DNA of 64,000 nucleotides, taken from the NCBI GenBank assembly GCA_030770425.1, contig JASJFT010000012.1, positions 1-64,000 of the forward strand. The letters are read 5' to 3'. The DNA comes from Darksidea phi (Eukaryota; Ascomycota; Dothideomycetes; Pleosporales; Lentitheciaceae). The notes under the pieces were generated by a model. It saw only the letters and a program-made list of their open reading frames with translations. It had not been told where the DNA came from and searched no databases. Below, in pieces: positions 51,539 through 63,097 of this stretch (the first letter of the stretch is position 1; each line of letters begins with the position of its first letter). The position numbers were made by a program, and so were the translations under genes.

Positions 51539-52981
51539 CTACAGATTCTGCCTTGAGTGACTTGGGTTCGCTGGCGGTGGAGCCGTCGCACCGGGCGGGT
51601 GGCGGATTTCAGACAAGGCACCTTTTTTGACGTGGTCAATTCGACTTTTGGATAGGCTAATTCCAGGTACGACCCATTCGCTGCAGCTGCATTGCATACC
51701 CTGCCAGGCATACTTGCCTACATTCGTACGGCACTTGGGGCATTCGAGGCGTCCGTCCAGCTTGCCCTGTTCGAGCTCTGGGCGCATCCATGACAGTGGA
51801 TCGAGAAAGTAGTGGGCGCAATTAGGTGACGGATGGGGCGAAGAACTACGCTCATTCGGACCATTGATAACCGAAGTAGTACTGTGGGGGACGAGGTATT
51901 GTGAGGTTGCGAGTGGCCGCCTGTGTCTGCGTAAGCGCTGAGCAAGAAAAGGGCGGCAAGGATAACGACGAGGTGACATTGGCAGCCAGACAAGAGGCTC
52001 CACTGACCTGCATTTGCGGCATCTCAGTTCAAAGTTTGCAGCTTGACCGGCGACATGCTCGTCCTCGAAGCGAATCTTCTCAGCTTCGGGTGCCTGGCCA
52101 CAGGCACGACTCAGCTCGATCTCCCGTTGGTACACCCATCGCTGGTAGGCAGGTCTGCTCTCAACATTTGCTGGCGTCTGCATATGACCATACAGCTCCA
52201 ATTGCTTCATGAAGCCCTCGTTCGGTTCCACGATCGAGCGTGCTTGTCGTACGTGGGCCAGTGCCTCTGTTGGGCTGACGCTGTATTTTTGCATCAGGTA
52301 TGCGAGGACACATGTGGCGGATCGCGATTTCCCCATAGCACTAGACACGAGAATATGGTTGGCATCCTGAAAAGAAGAGCGGTCGGGACGGATACAGTGG
52401 CAAAGGAGCGGTGTGGAGGGTTACTGGGGATACGGAAGGTAGGGCGAAACATAAAGTATTGGACAAAAAAGAAATGCGAGACGCGCGGACTGATTCAATG
52501 AAGCTGGAAGCAAGGTAAAGGACGACACCCCCTTTATTTTTGAAGATGGCAAAATCGCCAAGACGGGCAACTTGCAGCGACGATCAAATGTTGAATGTGC
52601 ATTTCAGCTGTGCTGGGATGCGAACTCACCAATGCACAAGCACTCCGCCACCGCCATCGAGACCCTCTTGGATGAATCGGTTGGTCGCTGGAAAGTGCTC
52701 TAGCAGATTTTCGTCTTCGACATCGTCGACCTCGACGACCATGTGCTTGAAGGGGCTGAACAGGTTCTGGTCCAGCGGCATGCGGAGCACCGACAGCACG
52801 TGGGTGATGTTGGCCTGTCGGAGAGCATCCTGTCGACGCAGGGAAAACATGCTGCCCACCGGTTAGTCTCCACCAATTTCGCGACGCTGGACGCGGAGGG
52901 TTGTCGGCGTAACGGGGAGGCCATGACGTACCCGCCGATGTAGAGGTTCAAATCTCCCGGCACCCTGTCGAGGAGCGCCAT
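51539..52981 (-). CDS. YVH1: Dual-specificity phosphatase Yvh1
   Basis: Four exons, 52981-52932, 52851-52630, 52340-52008 and 51920-51539 (introns of 80, 289 and 86 nt), encode 328 residues. The phosphatase domain (1-165) has the general-acid loop VVEVDDVEDENLL and the active site HCAMGKSR with C91 and R97. The catalytic cysteine codon is split by the 289-nt intron (TG then T). The C-terminal zinc-binding part keeps RCRKCRRPLATS, then CAHYFLDPLSWM, CPKC and the CSCSEWV segment. Yvh1 is needed for release of Mrt4 from pre-60S ribosomes through this zinc domain and acts in growth and sporulation in yeast. The role is assigned from the family. Confidence 0.93.
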
Positions 52982-55132
52982 GGCTAACGGGAGCGGAACT
53001 GCAGCGCGAGCTGGCAGCGGCCGGGACAGGGCGGGAGACGCAGTATTGTCTTTTCTGTGCGTGTCAAGACGGAGCGTGGAGGCGCGGAGGCGTGGTTCGA
53101 GCGGGTCGAATTTTCACCAATGTGTCTTCCAGAAGCGGCAATGCCAGGTGACTGGTCAAGCACACGGCGGCATGTCTCGCTTGGGAAACGTCGGCGTGCG
53201 AGATGCCCTGTTGAAGCGTGTTTCGTGTGGACGCAGAGGCGGTTGTATGGAGCGCCCTCCAGCCCTATACACGCCCGACCTGCCAGCCCAGCGGAACGCG
53301 CGCAGCCTCGCCAACGGCTGGCGGCCAATGAGCGCGCGCTCGACGGGCGGACGCTGGAGAAACGCGGCGCCGAGTCCGTGCAGCGACTGCTCGAGGGCGG
53401 ACGCGGGAATGATGTGAATGCGCGCTCGACTCGAGACGCCTGTCGACGCCGGCGGGAGCAGTGGCGGGACAGGACAGGATATCGAGGACGAGGGCGATCG
53501 GCTGTTCGGCGGCACAGCAGCAGCAGGAGGGCGGCGCACTGGTCGACACGGATCGGCATCCGGAGAGTGTGTGCGCGAGGGCGGTATGGATGGAGCGCAA
53601 GGCTGGCGTGACGCGACAGCAGCAGCCCGTCGCTGGCAGCAAGGTATCGCCGGGAGGAGCACCGCAAGGCTGACGCTCGGGCCACTCCCACCGTCCGCCG
53701 AGTCCTGCATGCCTCGGTGCCTCAGGCGTGCAACGCGGGCGACGGCAATCCCACGCTCCGGCGCAGCGCAGGCCGTCCTCGTTGCCGCTGCGCCCTGGCA
53801 CGATCGGCGCTCGCCCTGGCGCAATCATCGAGGGGCGACGGCGGGTGAGCGGGCAACCACCAGCCGTATATTAAGGCGCGTTGGTCTGACTGAGCGTCGT
53901 CGGTCGTCCCACGCTGTCGGGCAGCGGCCATGCAACGGCCATGCAACGGCGCCGTGGGCCAGCACGCGGCACAATGGCGGTGGGAGGAGGGCGCGGTGCG
54001 TGGTGCGCGGTGCGCGGTGCTGGCAACGGCGTGCTAGACATGTTCGGCAGACGCTCGCCAACCGAGCATGCGGTCCTCCTGCCGTCGTCGACGGCGCGCG
54101 CAGGCCAGTCTGCTCTCCCCATGCTCGGCACATCCCTGCGCCTGCGACCTGCAACCTGCGACCTGCGACCTGCAACCTCCACCAGAAAATCCACTCCAAA
54201 CCACCCGTGCGAGCAGACGTGGGCCATGGCCAATCGCCTCTTCCGGCTACTCTGCCCTGTGCTCACCCCGGCGCCCGTTGACAGAGAGCGTTCCACCTTT
54301 ATGCTGCGAGCCCCCCGTGGGATGTGAGCTGCCCAGGTGCTCTCCTCTCAGTCACTGCTGCACCGTCCAGCAACCGTCGTCCCCTCTCCCCCCGCCCGCT
54401 CTCCGTCCTGCTCCCCCCAGGCTTGCGCAGAGGCGACTGTGGCCGCTGCTCTCCCGAGTGCCGCGAGTGCCCTGCTCTGCGTGCTGCGTGCTGAGTCTCT
54501 GCACGCTCGTCGTACGGCACCGTCCCGGCGAGGCTGGCCAAAGCATTCCTGCTTGGTGTGCCCGCTGCGAATGGCCCTTGGTCCGACCATGTGCAGTGCG
54601 CTCTCTGCGTCGCCCACCTGATCAGCTGCCCCGGACGCGTCTCGACTGCAGCTGTGTGGTGGTGGTGGCGCCGCAGCCCGTCCTCAGCTCGACCCTCCTG
54701 AGCTGGGAGCCGCACGTTTGCTCGAAAAGGGTCCGGCTTTAGCTCTCAGCCTCGTAGGGCTGGACGTCGCTAGCCTTGCCTTGCCTTCCCGCCCCTCACT
54801 GGCCGCGGTGCAGCCTCGTCTACGGTCCGCCTCCGCCTCGACGCGTCGCAACACCGCGCCCGTCCCCGTGTAGAGCGTCGTCCCCTCCTCTCTGCGCGCT
54901 GCTCACCTCCGCCGGGAGCGTGCCCCCCTCCCCCGGCATCGGCTCGCCCGAGCCCGCTCGAGCTACTTGCCCGAACGGTCCCCGTGCTCCGCGTGTACTT
55001 TCCGGGTCTGTTTGCACGCCTTGCTCCCTCGCCCCTCGCCACACTTGCGCTATTCCTGCCCTCCCCGGCGACGACAGCACGCTTCAGCTGCCCAGCCGTG
55101 GCGAGCCCCTGCAGACCGACATCATCGACGAC
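52982..55132. other. Long GC-rich intergenic region and leader
   Basis: Between the starts of YVH1 (minus) and the second C2H2 gene (plus). Long overlapping open frames on both strands (for example 53418-54281 plus, 52984-53691 minus) follow from the high GC content and lack family features. Short direct duplications occur, such as the repeated GGCCATGCAAC near 53928-53946, GTGCGCGGTGC near 54000-54020 and the CTGCGACCTGCAAC set near 54143-54178. The last 800 bp are C/T-rich and may be a long 5' leader. Confidence 0.5.
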
Positions 55133-57302
55133 ATGACCATGTCCCCCATGTCTCCTACATCGCCCACGCCCAGTATCCTCATTCAAAATGACTCCGGGTC
55201 GCTCCACCGCTATCCATTGCCCCTCCACCGCCGCCCTTCCTACCCCCATTCGTCGGGCTCCATGGCCATCCCTCGAGCGCGTGACGAAGCACCACCGCCG
55301 CCCTTGCCGCCTCCCCGGTACATTGGCGAAGAGCTCAACGACGGCCACGACATTGGTTGGCACTTTGGTAATCGTGGGAACTTCGGAGGCGGTCAGCTCC
55401 CGTCAGTAAAGGATGGCTCGAGCTTACTCGGAGGAGCTGCTAGTGTCCAGGGGTTTTCCCACAACCGGCCGCGAGAAAAACTTCACCCTGTCCCGGAGCC
55501 CTCCAACTCCAGCTCGCTTGATGACATGAGCTCCGCAGAAAGCCTGGAGTACAGCGACGATGAACGCAGCGGGAAGACTCGGCCAACACTCGCAAAGTAC
55601 AGGTAAGCTTAACTTGTGCCTCCTCTTGCAGTCCTCACCAAAACAACACCTTGAGGTCGTATTCCAACCATGTGCTATCTATCGACTGACCGTCTGGCTG
55701 TAGATTCACCAGCGAACGGCAATTAGGACAGAAAGCCCTCGAAACATCGTCCCACGCCTACGACAAGCAGCTTCTTTCCAAAATCGGCGGCCCCAATACT
55801 CCCACAAGAACCACGGCGCCACAACTACCCGCCAGTGCTCAGGAGACGGCGGCGAACGCACATACGTCTTTGAACAAGCTCAACGGCCAATTGAAGCCAC
55901 TTTCGGTACCCGAACGTCTGCACCCTTCGATCGACTCGCCAGTGTCGCGGTGGGGGGGATATGCAGGTTACCGTAGCCCTGTCTTCGATTCCGGGCCTGT
56001 AGATCCTCACCAGCGAAGATTTGGCAGCTTCTCGACGCCTGGGACCATGGACGACACTGCCTCTCAGCACCGTGGGAGCTACGACCACAGCATCTTCTCA
56101 GAGTCCGAGATCGGCATGGAGGAATCCGGGATGCGAGACTTGAATATCAACGATCGCAGCCCTTCAATATCCGAAGAGTATCAGACGGGACCCAAGAGCG
56201 GCCTGAAGCGACGCGCCTCCTCGCCTCCCTCGGAGGCTGCGCGTGAGGATCGCCTGACCGGTGGTGGTAATACTGACTTGTACCACCGTCGCTCTGCCCA
56301 GAGGCTGGTCAGCCGCGACTCGCCGGCATCCCGTTTTCCGGGAGCGCAAGGGTCGCTTTCGTCCATTTCCAGCCTCAGTCAACGCACAGCCTCCGGTGCG
56401 TCCTCGTGGGGATTTTCTGCAGCGAGTAGCATGAGCAGTTATGGCGGGCCCCAGCGTCTCTCACCTGGTGCATTGTCTCCCATGGCGGATTCGGAGCCGG
56501 GCCCCGTCTCGCCTTATGCAGCTAGTGGGTCACTAAACCCTAGCCCCGGTGGTTCGTTATCGAGACCACACCACCAGCGAGGACCTTCTGAGAACGAATA
56601 TCCTCCGATCCGAAAAATGTCAACGGATAGCACCATTCAGTCGCGACAAAACTCCGTCGTTGGCCGCATCGCTGGGGGCTACATTTGCGAGTGCTGCCCG
56701 AAAAAGCCAAAGAAATTCGACACCAAGGAAGAGCTGCGGTAAGTTGCCCTCAACATGTCTCCACCGCCATTTCCCCCACGCACGAGCTGACGTTGCCTCC
56801 AAGTGTTCACGAGCTTGAGAAACAGTACACTTGCCAGTTCTGCCCAAACCGGTTCAAGAACAAAAACGAGGCCGAACGACACCAGAACTCGCTCCATCTT
56901 AGGCGCCATTCGTGGTCGTGCGCTGCGCTTGCGGGTGTCCATGCGGCATTTCACCCCTCTCAAACCCATTCGGGCGCAGCCGACGTATGCGGTTATTGCG
57001 GTGAGGAGTTTCCTCTTCCCGCCAATTGGGATGTGCGGTCCGAGCATTTGAATCACGTGCACAAATTTGGCGAGTGCAACCATGCCAAGAAGTTCTTCCG
57101 CGCCGATCACTTTCGACAACATTTGAAACACAGCCATGTCGGCACGAGTGGGAAATGGACGAACATGCTCGAGAACGCTTGCATGAAGGATGAGCCGCCA
57201 CCAAAGGAGCGCGTCAGCTCGATAAGCTCTATGGCAGGGTCGGCCATTGCCCCGCTCGCACCAAAACCTGGCGTTATCGACGAAGTAAATGATGAATCAT
57301 GA
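55133..57302 (+). CDS. C2H2 zinc-finger protein with long disordered N-terminus
   Basis: Three exons, 55133-55602, 55704-56738 and 56804-57302 (introns of 101 and 65 nt), encode 667 residues from the ATG at 55133 (MTMSPMSPTSPTPS). The frame stays open upstream to 54776, but that part is GC-driven and lacks conservation features. The first 480 residues are disordered, rich in Ser, Pro and Gly. The zinc-finger region begins with CECCPKKPKKFDTKEELR (second intron inside it), continues YTCQFCPNRFKNKNEAERHQ, and then CGYCGEEFPLPANWDVRSEH and FGECNHAKKFFRADHFRQHL. This multi-finger arrangement is familiar from conserved Pezizomycotina regulators without a standard name. It is probably nuclear; the targets are unknown. 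Confidence 0.88.
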
Positions 57303-60300
57303 GGCGTTAGCGGGTGCATCTATTCTGTTGAGCGTAGCATCTTAGCATCATGGGTCACGGACTGCATTGCTTTCCTGTTTTCACGAAATTTTCTAATGTC
57401 AGCGCTGCCGCAGAGCATTTTCTCACAACGTTACCCCGGGAGTGGGTCAGTTTGCTTCCTCTTCATCTTCCTTGCCCCTGCATTTTGGGATACGTTCGTC
57501 TCCACCAAAATTCTTCGCGTTTTGTTCTTATGGTCGTCGTTGGGTACCATGTCATGCCATAAATTTGCCTTTCAGTCTTACGACCTTCATGACGGCGTTT
57601 ATCCCCCCTGTAGGAGCAGCCTCCTCGGGCTCAGTCTTTTTGTTTTTGCCAAATGGGGTGTCTGGTGCATCTTGGAGGTGTCTTGGTGGCTCGCTTGTTG
57701 GGTGCCTCTTCCGGCTCACCTCGTTTCCGCTCTTTGCAAGGGGCTATATGTTGCTTTCCCGTGTGCCTGCTTCGTTCCGGCGCACCTACCTACCCCATCA
57801 TCATACATGTCGAGTAAGACAAGTCGACGAGGTCCCCGAAATATCGTATCCTGACCGTCTTTTGATTAACCAATCACCGTGCAATGATCTCACGGCCAGA
57901 AGAACTGTTCAAGTCATCCGAAGAATACGGGAAATGCCAAGGAACGAAATAAGATATTTGTACTAGTCGAACACCAGCCGGTTATAAGCCTCACCTGAAC
58001 GTGACCGTCCCAGCCGTCCGACCGCCTCACTTACTCAGCATCAGCCCAGCATTTCGCCCCCCCCGACCCACGACCCATTCAATATATTAGTGAAACATGG
58101 CTAGCTGCAACACCAACAATAGCCCTCAGCCTCATCAACCAACCTCATCATGACCGGCCGGCAACCGGTGTCTATTAGCAATAAGAACCGTCAGATTAGG
58201 ATGACGGAGGGCGGCACCCCACGTCCTTTTTCTCAGGCCGCGGTGCCCGAGCGCCCGTCAGCCAGAAGCTTGTCCAAACTACTATCCGGCGGGGGGTGTT
58301 TGGAGCCCCTACTGTGGTGAGCGGGTGGGAATCCGCGAGGACTTGACCTATTGTATCGCAATCTCTGAGCCCGATTGATCACCAGCACAGTATCTGATGT
58401 ATGCGAACCGTTGATTCTTGAACGGGCCGTTCGGCAATTAGCCTCCAGGTTGCCCCTTCAAGGGCACGTCTACAACTTTCCACAAGGCACCAGTATCCAC
58501 TTCCTACCCCGAAAAGTACCTCGCTCCGAATGAAACCTTACCATCCCGCCTCCACAGACGCATACCGTATGTTCCGCATGTAGACTTTCAACCGCACCCG
58601 CGCGAAACCTGGCCAAACAAGCGCCCCCGTGTCAGCAACACACATCCCTACCCTCGCTCACCGTTCGTTCGTTCCCGCGTGTACCTCGCCCTCCACTCAC
58701 GGTTACATCACGGCCACAAACCATGGCAAGACGGGCTGCAATCGTTACAGCCCAGCCGCGCGTCCCAGCTCTCCACACAGATGCCGTCAACTGTAAAGCC
58801 GCTACACACCAATCCGGATGGTCCCGCAATTCGCGACACGGTCGGCGACTCGACCGATGAGGGGAGATTTGGAGAGACAGTGCTGACTAGTGCTTATGTC
58901 TTGAGATTACGGTTAGTGCCGCGTCCGGTGACTTTGTGGGGTTTTGCTACCTTGGCGAGGGCGTCTATCGTTGATGCTTTCTGGTGGAATACGAGCGCGC
59001 GGCCTCTTGCGAGGGAGAATGTCCGACCTCGTGCTGATGTTGAGTGCCGTCGGCTGAGCTACCGGCCCAGATAGTACACCGTATGCGAGAAAACAGCATC
59101 TCCTAACGCGAGGTCTCAGCCAAGCCAAGAGGCCTGCTGAAATGAAGAGTTTACTCGGTGGTAAGATGGAGTTCGATGATGCGCTCTAGCGCGATATCTC
59201 TCGCATCTCACCAAAGCCGTGCAACCCCAAAGTGCTGACGATAACATAATAGTTTATAAAGCTATCCCTGTTTGTTGGTGTCACACACAGATCCAAGCTG
59301 ATCTGCGCCCGGTTGAATTTGCATATAAACAGGCACCGTGCGGTAACATGATGCTGCTATGTACCGCTCGCCGTAAACTCCTGACACATGTACCAAAGGC
59401 CAAGGAGAAATGGGCGGCCCACTAGCTCGAGAGTACTGGACGCCTTATACGGAATACGGGACGATGCAAGGCCGGCCCGACAATCAATGCCGTAAGGCTG
59501 AAGAGCTTATCGTAATTAACTTTTCGGTTACGGAGCCTCCCAGCGGGTCCGTCTGATGCTGTAGGATTTGAACTTTAACGCTACCTATACTTTTTTAACT
59601 TTCTCCTTCATCCGACGCCCCTCGCCGATCCCCTCCGGACAGTACAGTTTTCCAGCCCTACGACCTTTAGCCGCTCCAACCTGGAGGAACCCGTATATCT
59701 CACTAACGGGCAGAATTTAATCTCCGAGATGGCCCGGTATCCTGTGGATAATCTCCGAGACGGGCTCCGCTATCCTCATCCGAAGACGTTTCGAGAGTAT
59801 CGTGAGCGGCGTCACGGGGTTGCCGTTCATCTAATTCTTTTTCAGATGATCAGATCAGTTTAGGGCTGACTGTTAGCGTGACGTAGTGGAGACGAGTCTT
59901 TGCTCGCTTGGCCAGGGCGTTGCTATTCCTTGGCTGACGAATACTTTGCCGGTGGGCGTTTCAGCACGTTCCTGTTGTGGGTCTGGACCGGATTCCGCCA
60001 TTGGTTCTTTGCGTGCGTGGCCATCTGAGCGGTGGTGGGCTGGATGGCGGGGTCACAAATCGATAAAGTCGACAAATGTCTGCCCGTTTTGTGGCTGGAT
60101 TATAGAAACGGTGAGCCTACCCGGAGTGGACGAAGACGCGAAGGATCACTCCAGGATTTAGATGTGTGCGAAGCGTAGGATGCTGGGCAGCGGGGTTGAC
60201 AGAACGAATCCTTGACCAATTGAGGAGGCCATTGCCAGCTCCATCGGCTTAAAATCTGCCGTGACACCCCAGGTAGAACCGTGGGTATGGCTTGACTATG

Positions 60301-61767
60301 ACTCGTGGGCTGATCTACGGCATCTACACAGTGGATTCGACGCCGCGACCATGGGGCATGGCCGGCTCTGGACCGATTTGGCAGTACTTGGTAAGATCTT
60401 GTGGGCATAAGACGTGTTACAAGTCTATCTGTAGCCACATGCGTAGATTGGTGCGACCAACAAGCTCTGGCTCGATGCTAATGTGACTGTTGCTTTTCGA
60501 ACTCCCCTCTGAAACTCCGGTGATATGCGAGTCTCCACACAACACATTCGCCAATCCAGCTACAACGGAGCTCACCCACACTGCTTCTTGCTCCAAGGAC
60601 CATACGGAGACTCAACGGGTGATGTGGTGCAGCTAGCCAACCTAACGAGCTCGCGGCTATGCAAACGTGTTTGAAAGGGGAAACAAGCGTACAGGGTTCG
60701 AGCAAGATCTGAAGACGCAACGTCAAAATTGCCAGAGAGGGAAAGGATATGCGACAAGGCACCTTACTCAAGCTTCGCCTGGGAAGGCTCGGCTTGTCTT
60801 AGTATCGGGAAGTGTCGTCTTTCGTGCATCTGTGTGTATGCCAGCATGCAGAGTCAGAATCGTGGCGACCATGATTGGACTGCACGCATCACCACTTTGT
60901 CTTGCTCTACGTGGGCGGTGAAGAGCCCTTGACGTGCTGGCAGCTGAGCGGGTTGCCAAGACTACTGCTTATCTTGTAATACCCAGACTTGCTATACGCT
61001 CAGCGCAAGGCATGCTTTGGCGCAGCATAAGCCGAACGTCTGTGTCCGATCACGGCGGGGCGGGATATGTGTGGTTGCTTGGTGTTTCGTGGGTCGTCAG
61101 CATTGGATTGCTTGATGTAGAGAAGGGATGGATACGGGTTTGCCGAACTATGTGTGCAGAACGTGCCAGCGTTTGTTCGTCATGGTTGTCTTGGCGTGTG
61201 CCTCGATATCAAGGCTGCATATGCCAGTGTGAGAGGGCTGGTTGCTCCGGCATGACAAGGTATGACTAGCGTGTCATACACGATCCTGCTCCCCTTCAAC
61301 GTCAACGAAGGCCGCGAAGTTATCGGAGCATCCACTGCGCTCCCAGAGCAACTCGAGCAGAAATGACACATTGTTGATTGTTACATTCCGAATTGTCATA
61401 CGTCGTACATGATGTGTTAATGCTAAGAAACGCAGATAGCCATTCTTCATGGAGTAAACCGTCAGCAGCCATCTGACATGTTGTCTGCAGCCTGCTGCAA
61501 GTGCTCGCGTTGTGTCGAGAAATGAACCACTATGCGGAGCACAATCCCGCGAGTCTTCGGTAAGCGCAAAGTATGACCGGCCGCTAAAAGCTGACTGCAG
61601 CGTGCATCTGAACAAAGGCTTAAGGCTGGCGAATATTGGGCCGTCGGCTAGCTAGGCACAAGCGCATAGGAATGCCAAGCTAGCGTTTCCCCGCTTGATG
61701 ATCGCTGATTAACAGGGTTACCGAGTCAAGATTGGGCACAAAGCAGACTGGAGAGAGTTCGCTATGG
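57303..61767. other. Gene-poor region
   Basis: Almost 4.5 kb without a supported gene. A 56-codon frame from the ATG at 58150 (MTGRQPVSISNKNRQIRMTE) ends at a donor-like GTGAGC but no matching second exon is found. A 94-codon frame without an ATG at its start is open at 59579-59863 (VDNLRDGLRYPHPKTFREYR) and looks protein-like. Other frames, such as 58679-59074, show nothing. Composition is not clearly RIP-like. The start of the region is the 3' flank of the C2H2 gene. Confidence 0.45.
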
Positions 61768-62506
61768 TCATGGATTGCCGCTGGGTGGAGAGGGGAAGTT
61801 TGCTGGGTTACTGAGTCTTTCGCGGTTTCTCTTCGCGATCTCAGCATTGCGTATCCTATCGATACGCTGTTGGTAGAAATTCCTGCCGATGTTAGGCAAG
61901 CTCTGGGCGGATGAATCGTGCGTTCACTAGGGCGTAGACAGAGAAAGTGCATACTTGTTCAACGTGAAGATGCGGGGTCCCAAATCGGCCTGGGCCTGGT
62001 CTTTCGATCGTGATAGCTCCTTGATCTACGAGTAATGTCAATCAGGATGCGTCAATATAGTTGTGAATGACCGAACCTTATCGTCTTTGGCCTTCTCGTC
62101 ATCCTTGTCATCCTCCTCATCGGTCTTCTTCGTATCCTTGTCTTTCTCCTTGCCCTTCTCTTTGTCTTTGGCCTTGCGCTTTTCGCGCTTGATCTTCTGC
62201 TTCTCCTCGTACTCCTTCTTCACCTTTTCAATCTCGCGCTCAAGCTCTTCTTTCTTCTTACGAGCTGCGACAGCAGCCGCTTCGTCGGCATCAGGCTGGC
62301 AGAAGCCGCGGTCTGATAGGTGTCCGACACAGGTATAGAAGAAGTCCTGGCACTCTTAAGCTCCTAGACAGTATCCACTGTGGGAGGCTATCTACCTTGT
62401 TGTCAGGTGTGATGAGGACAGAGGTTGTTGGCTTGTAGCAGACCCAACAAGCCTTTCCAGCGCCGTCCGCTACCTTACGATGGTGCCAGACGTTCTGCAG
62501 AGCCAT
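61768..62506 (-). CDS. VFA1: Vps4-associated protein Vfa1
   Basis: Four exons, 62506-62396, 62346-62077, 62025-61955 and 61882-61768 (introns of 49, 51 and 72 nt), encode 188 residues. The N-terminal zinc-finger-like part has C20 and C23 in GKACWVCYKPTTSVLI and C43, H46 and C53 in FYTCVGHLSDRGFC. Residues 60-130 are a Lys/Glu-rich helix (EREIEKVKKEYEEKQKIKRE), followed by ADLGPRIFTLNKNFYQQRID and the end PANFPSPPSGNP. Yeast Vfa1 binds the MIT domain of Vps4 through its C-terminal helix and stimulates its ATPase during ESCRT-III disassembly at endosomes. The two small 3' exons are supported because they restore this conserved MIT-interacting end. Confidence 0.93.
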
Positions 62507-63097
62507 GATCAACCTTCCTAGCTGCCGTCTCTCCAGGTACTTGAGCGGGGGCCACGACGTCCGGAGAATATGTTCTAAGCGCCCGGTAGATGAAGCGGCA
62601 AGTTGCTCTTTGAAGCAGGGAAGGTACTGTGTTCGTTTCTTCCTTCTGAGTAGCAACCGAGGAAATTCCAACGTAGGTACAGAGTAAATAGGCTATTGCG
62701 CCAGTCAGACTGCACAGCAGACCTTATGGTGATTGCCTTGTAGTTGGATTAGTGTGGCGCTATAAGGCTGGACAGATCGCGCGCTAGCCTTATATAGGCT
62801 TAGTGTCTGACAGAGCCTCGCGATTATCGCTGACTGAATGCCATGCCTTACCTCCCGTTATCAACCAACACATGCGTCTAGCTCACGTGAAAAGGCATCT
62901 GGCGCGAAAAACCGCGTTCAAAATAGCACCAAGCCATATCTCAGGTCATTACGTACAAGTCTGGCAGGGTAGAACGCTCTCGCACTCGAAACTTTTCAGT
63001 ATGCCTGCTTACCCCTTACACTCAGCCAGCGATAGTGCTGATTCATCCTGTAGTACATCAACCGTATCATACTAAAAAGGCTCCGAGTATCTCTACC
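62507..63097. promoter_or_regulatory. Divergent promoter region of VFA1 and TatD genes
   Basis: VFA1 (minus) and the TatD gene (plus) start on either side of these 591 bp, which therefore hold both promoters. No specific site is claimed. Confidence 0.5.

Noticed and set aside
52984..54742. Several ORFs above 200 codons on both strands
   Set aside because: The region is very GC-rich, so stops are rare in all frames; the translations are Arg/Ala/Pro-rich with no family feature and they overlap each other.
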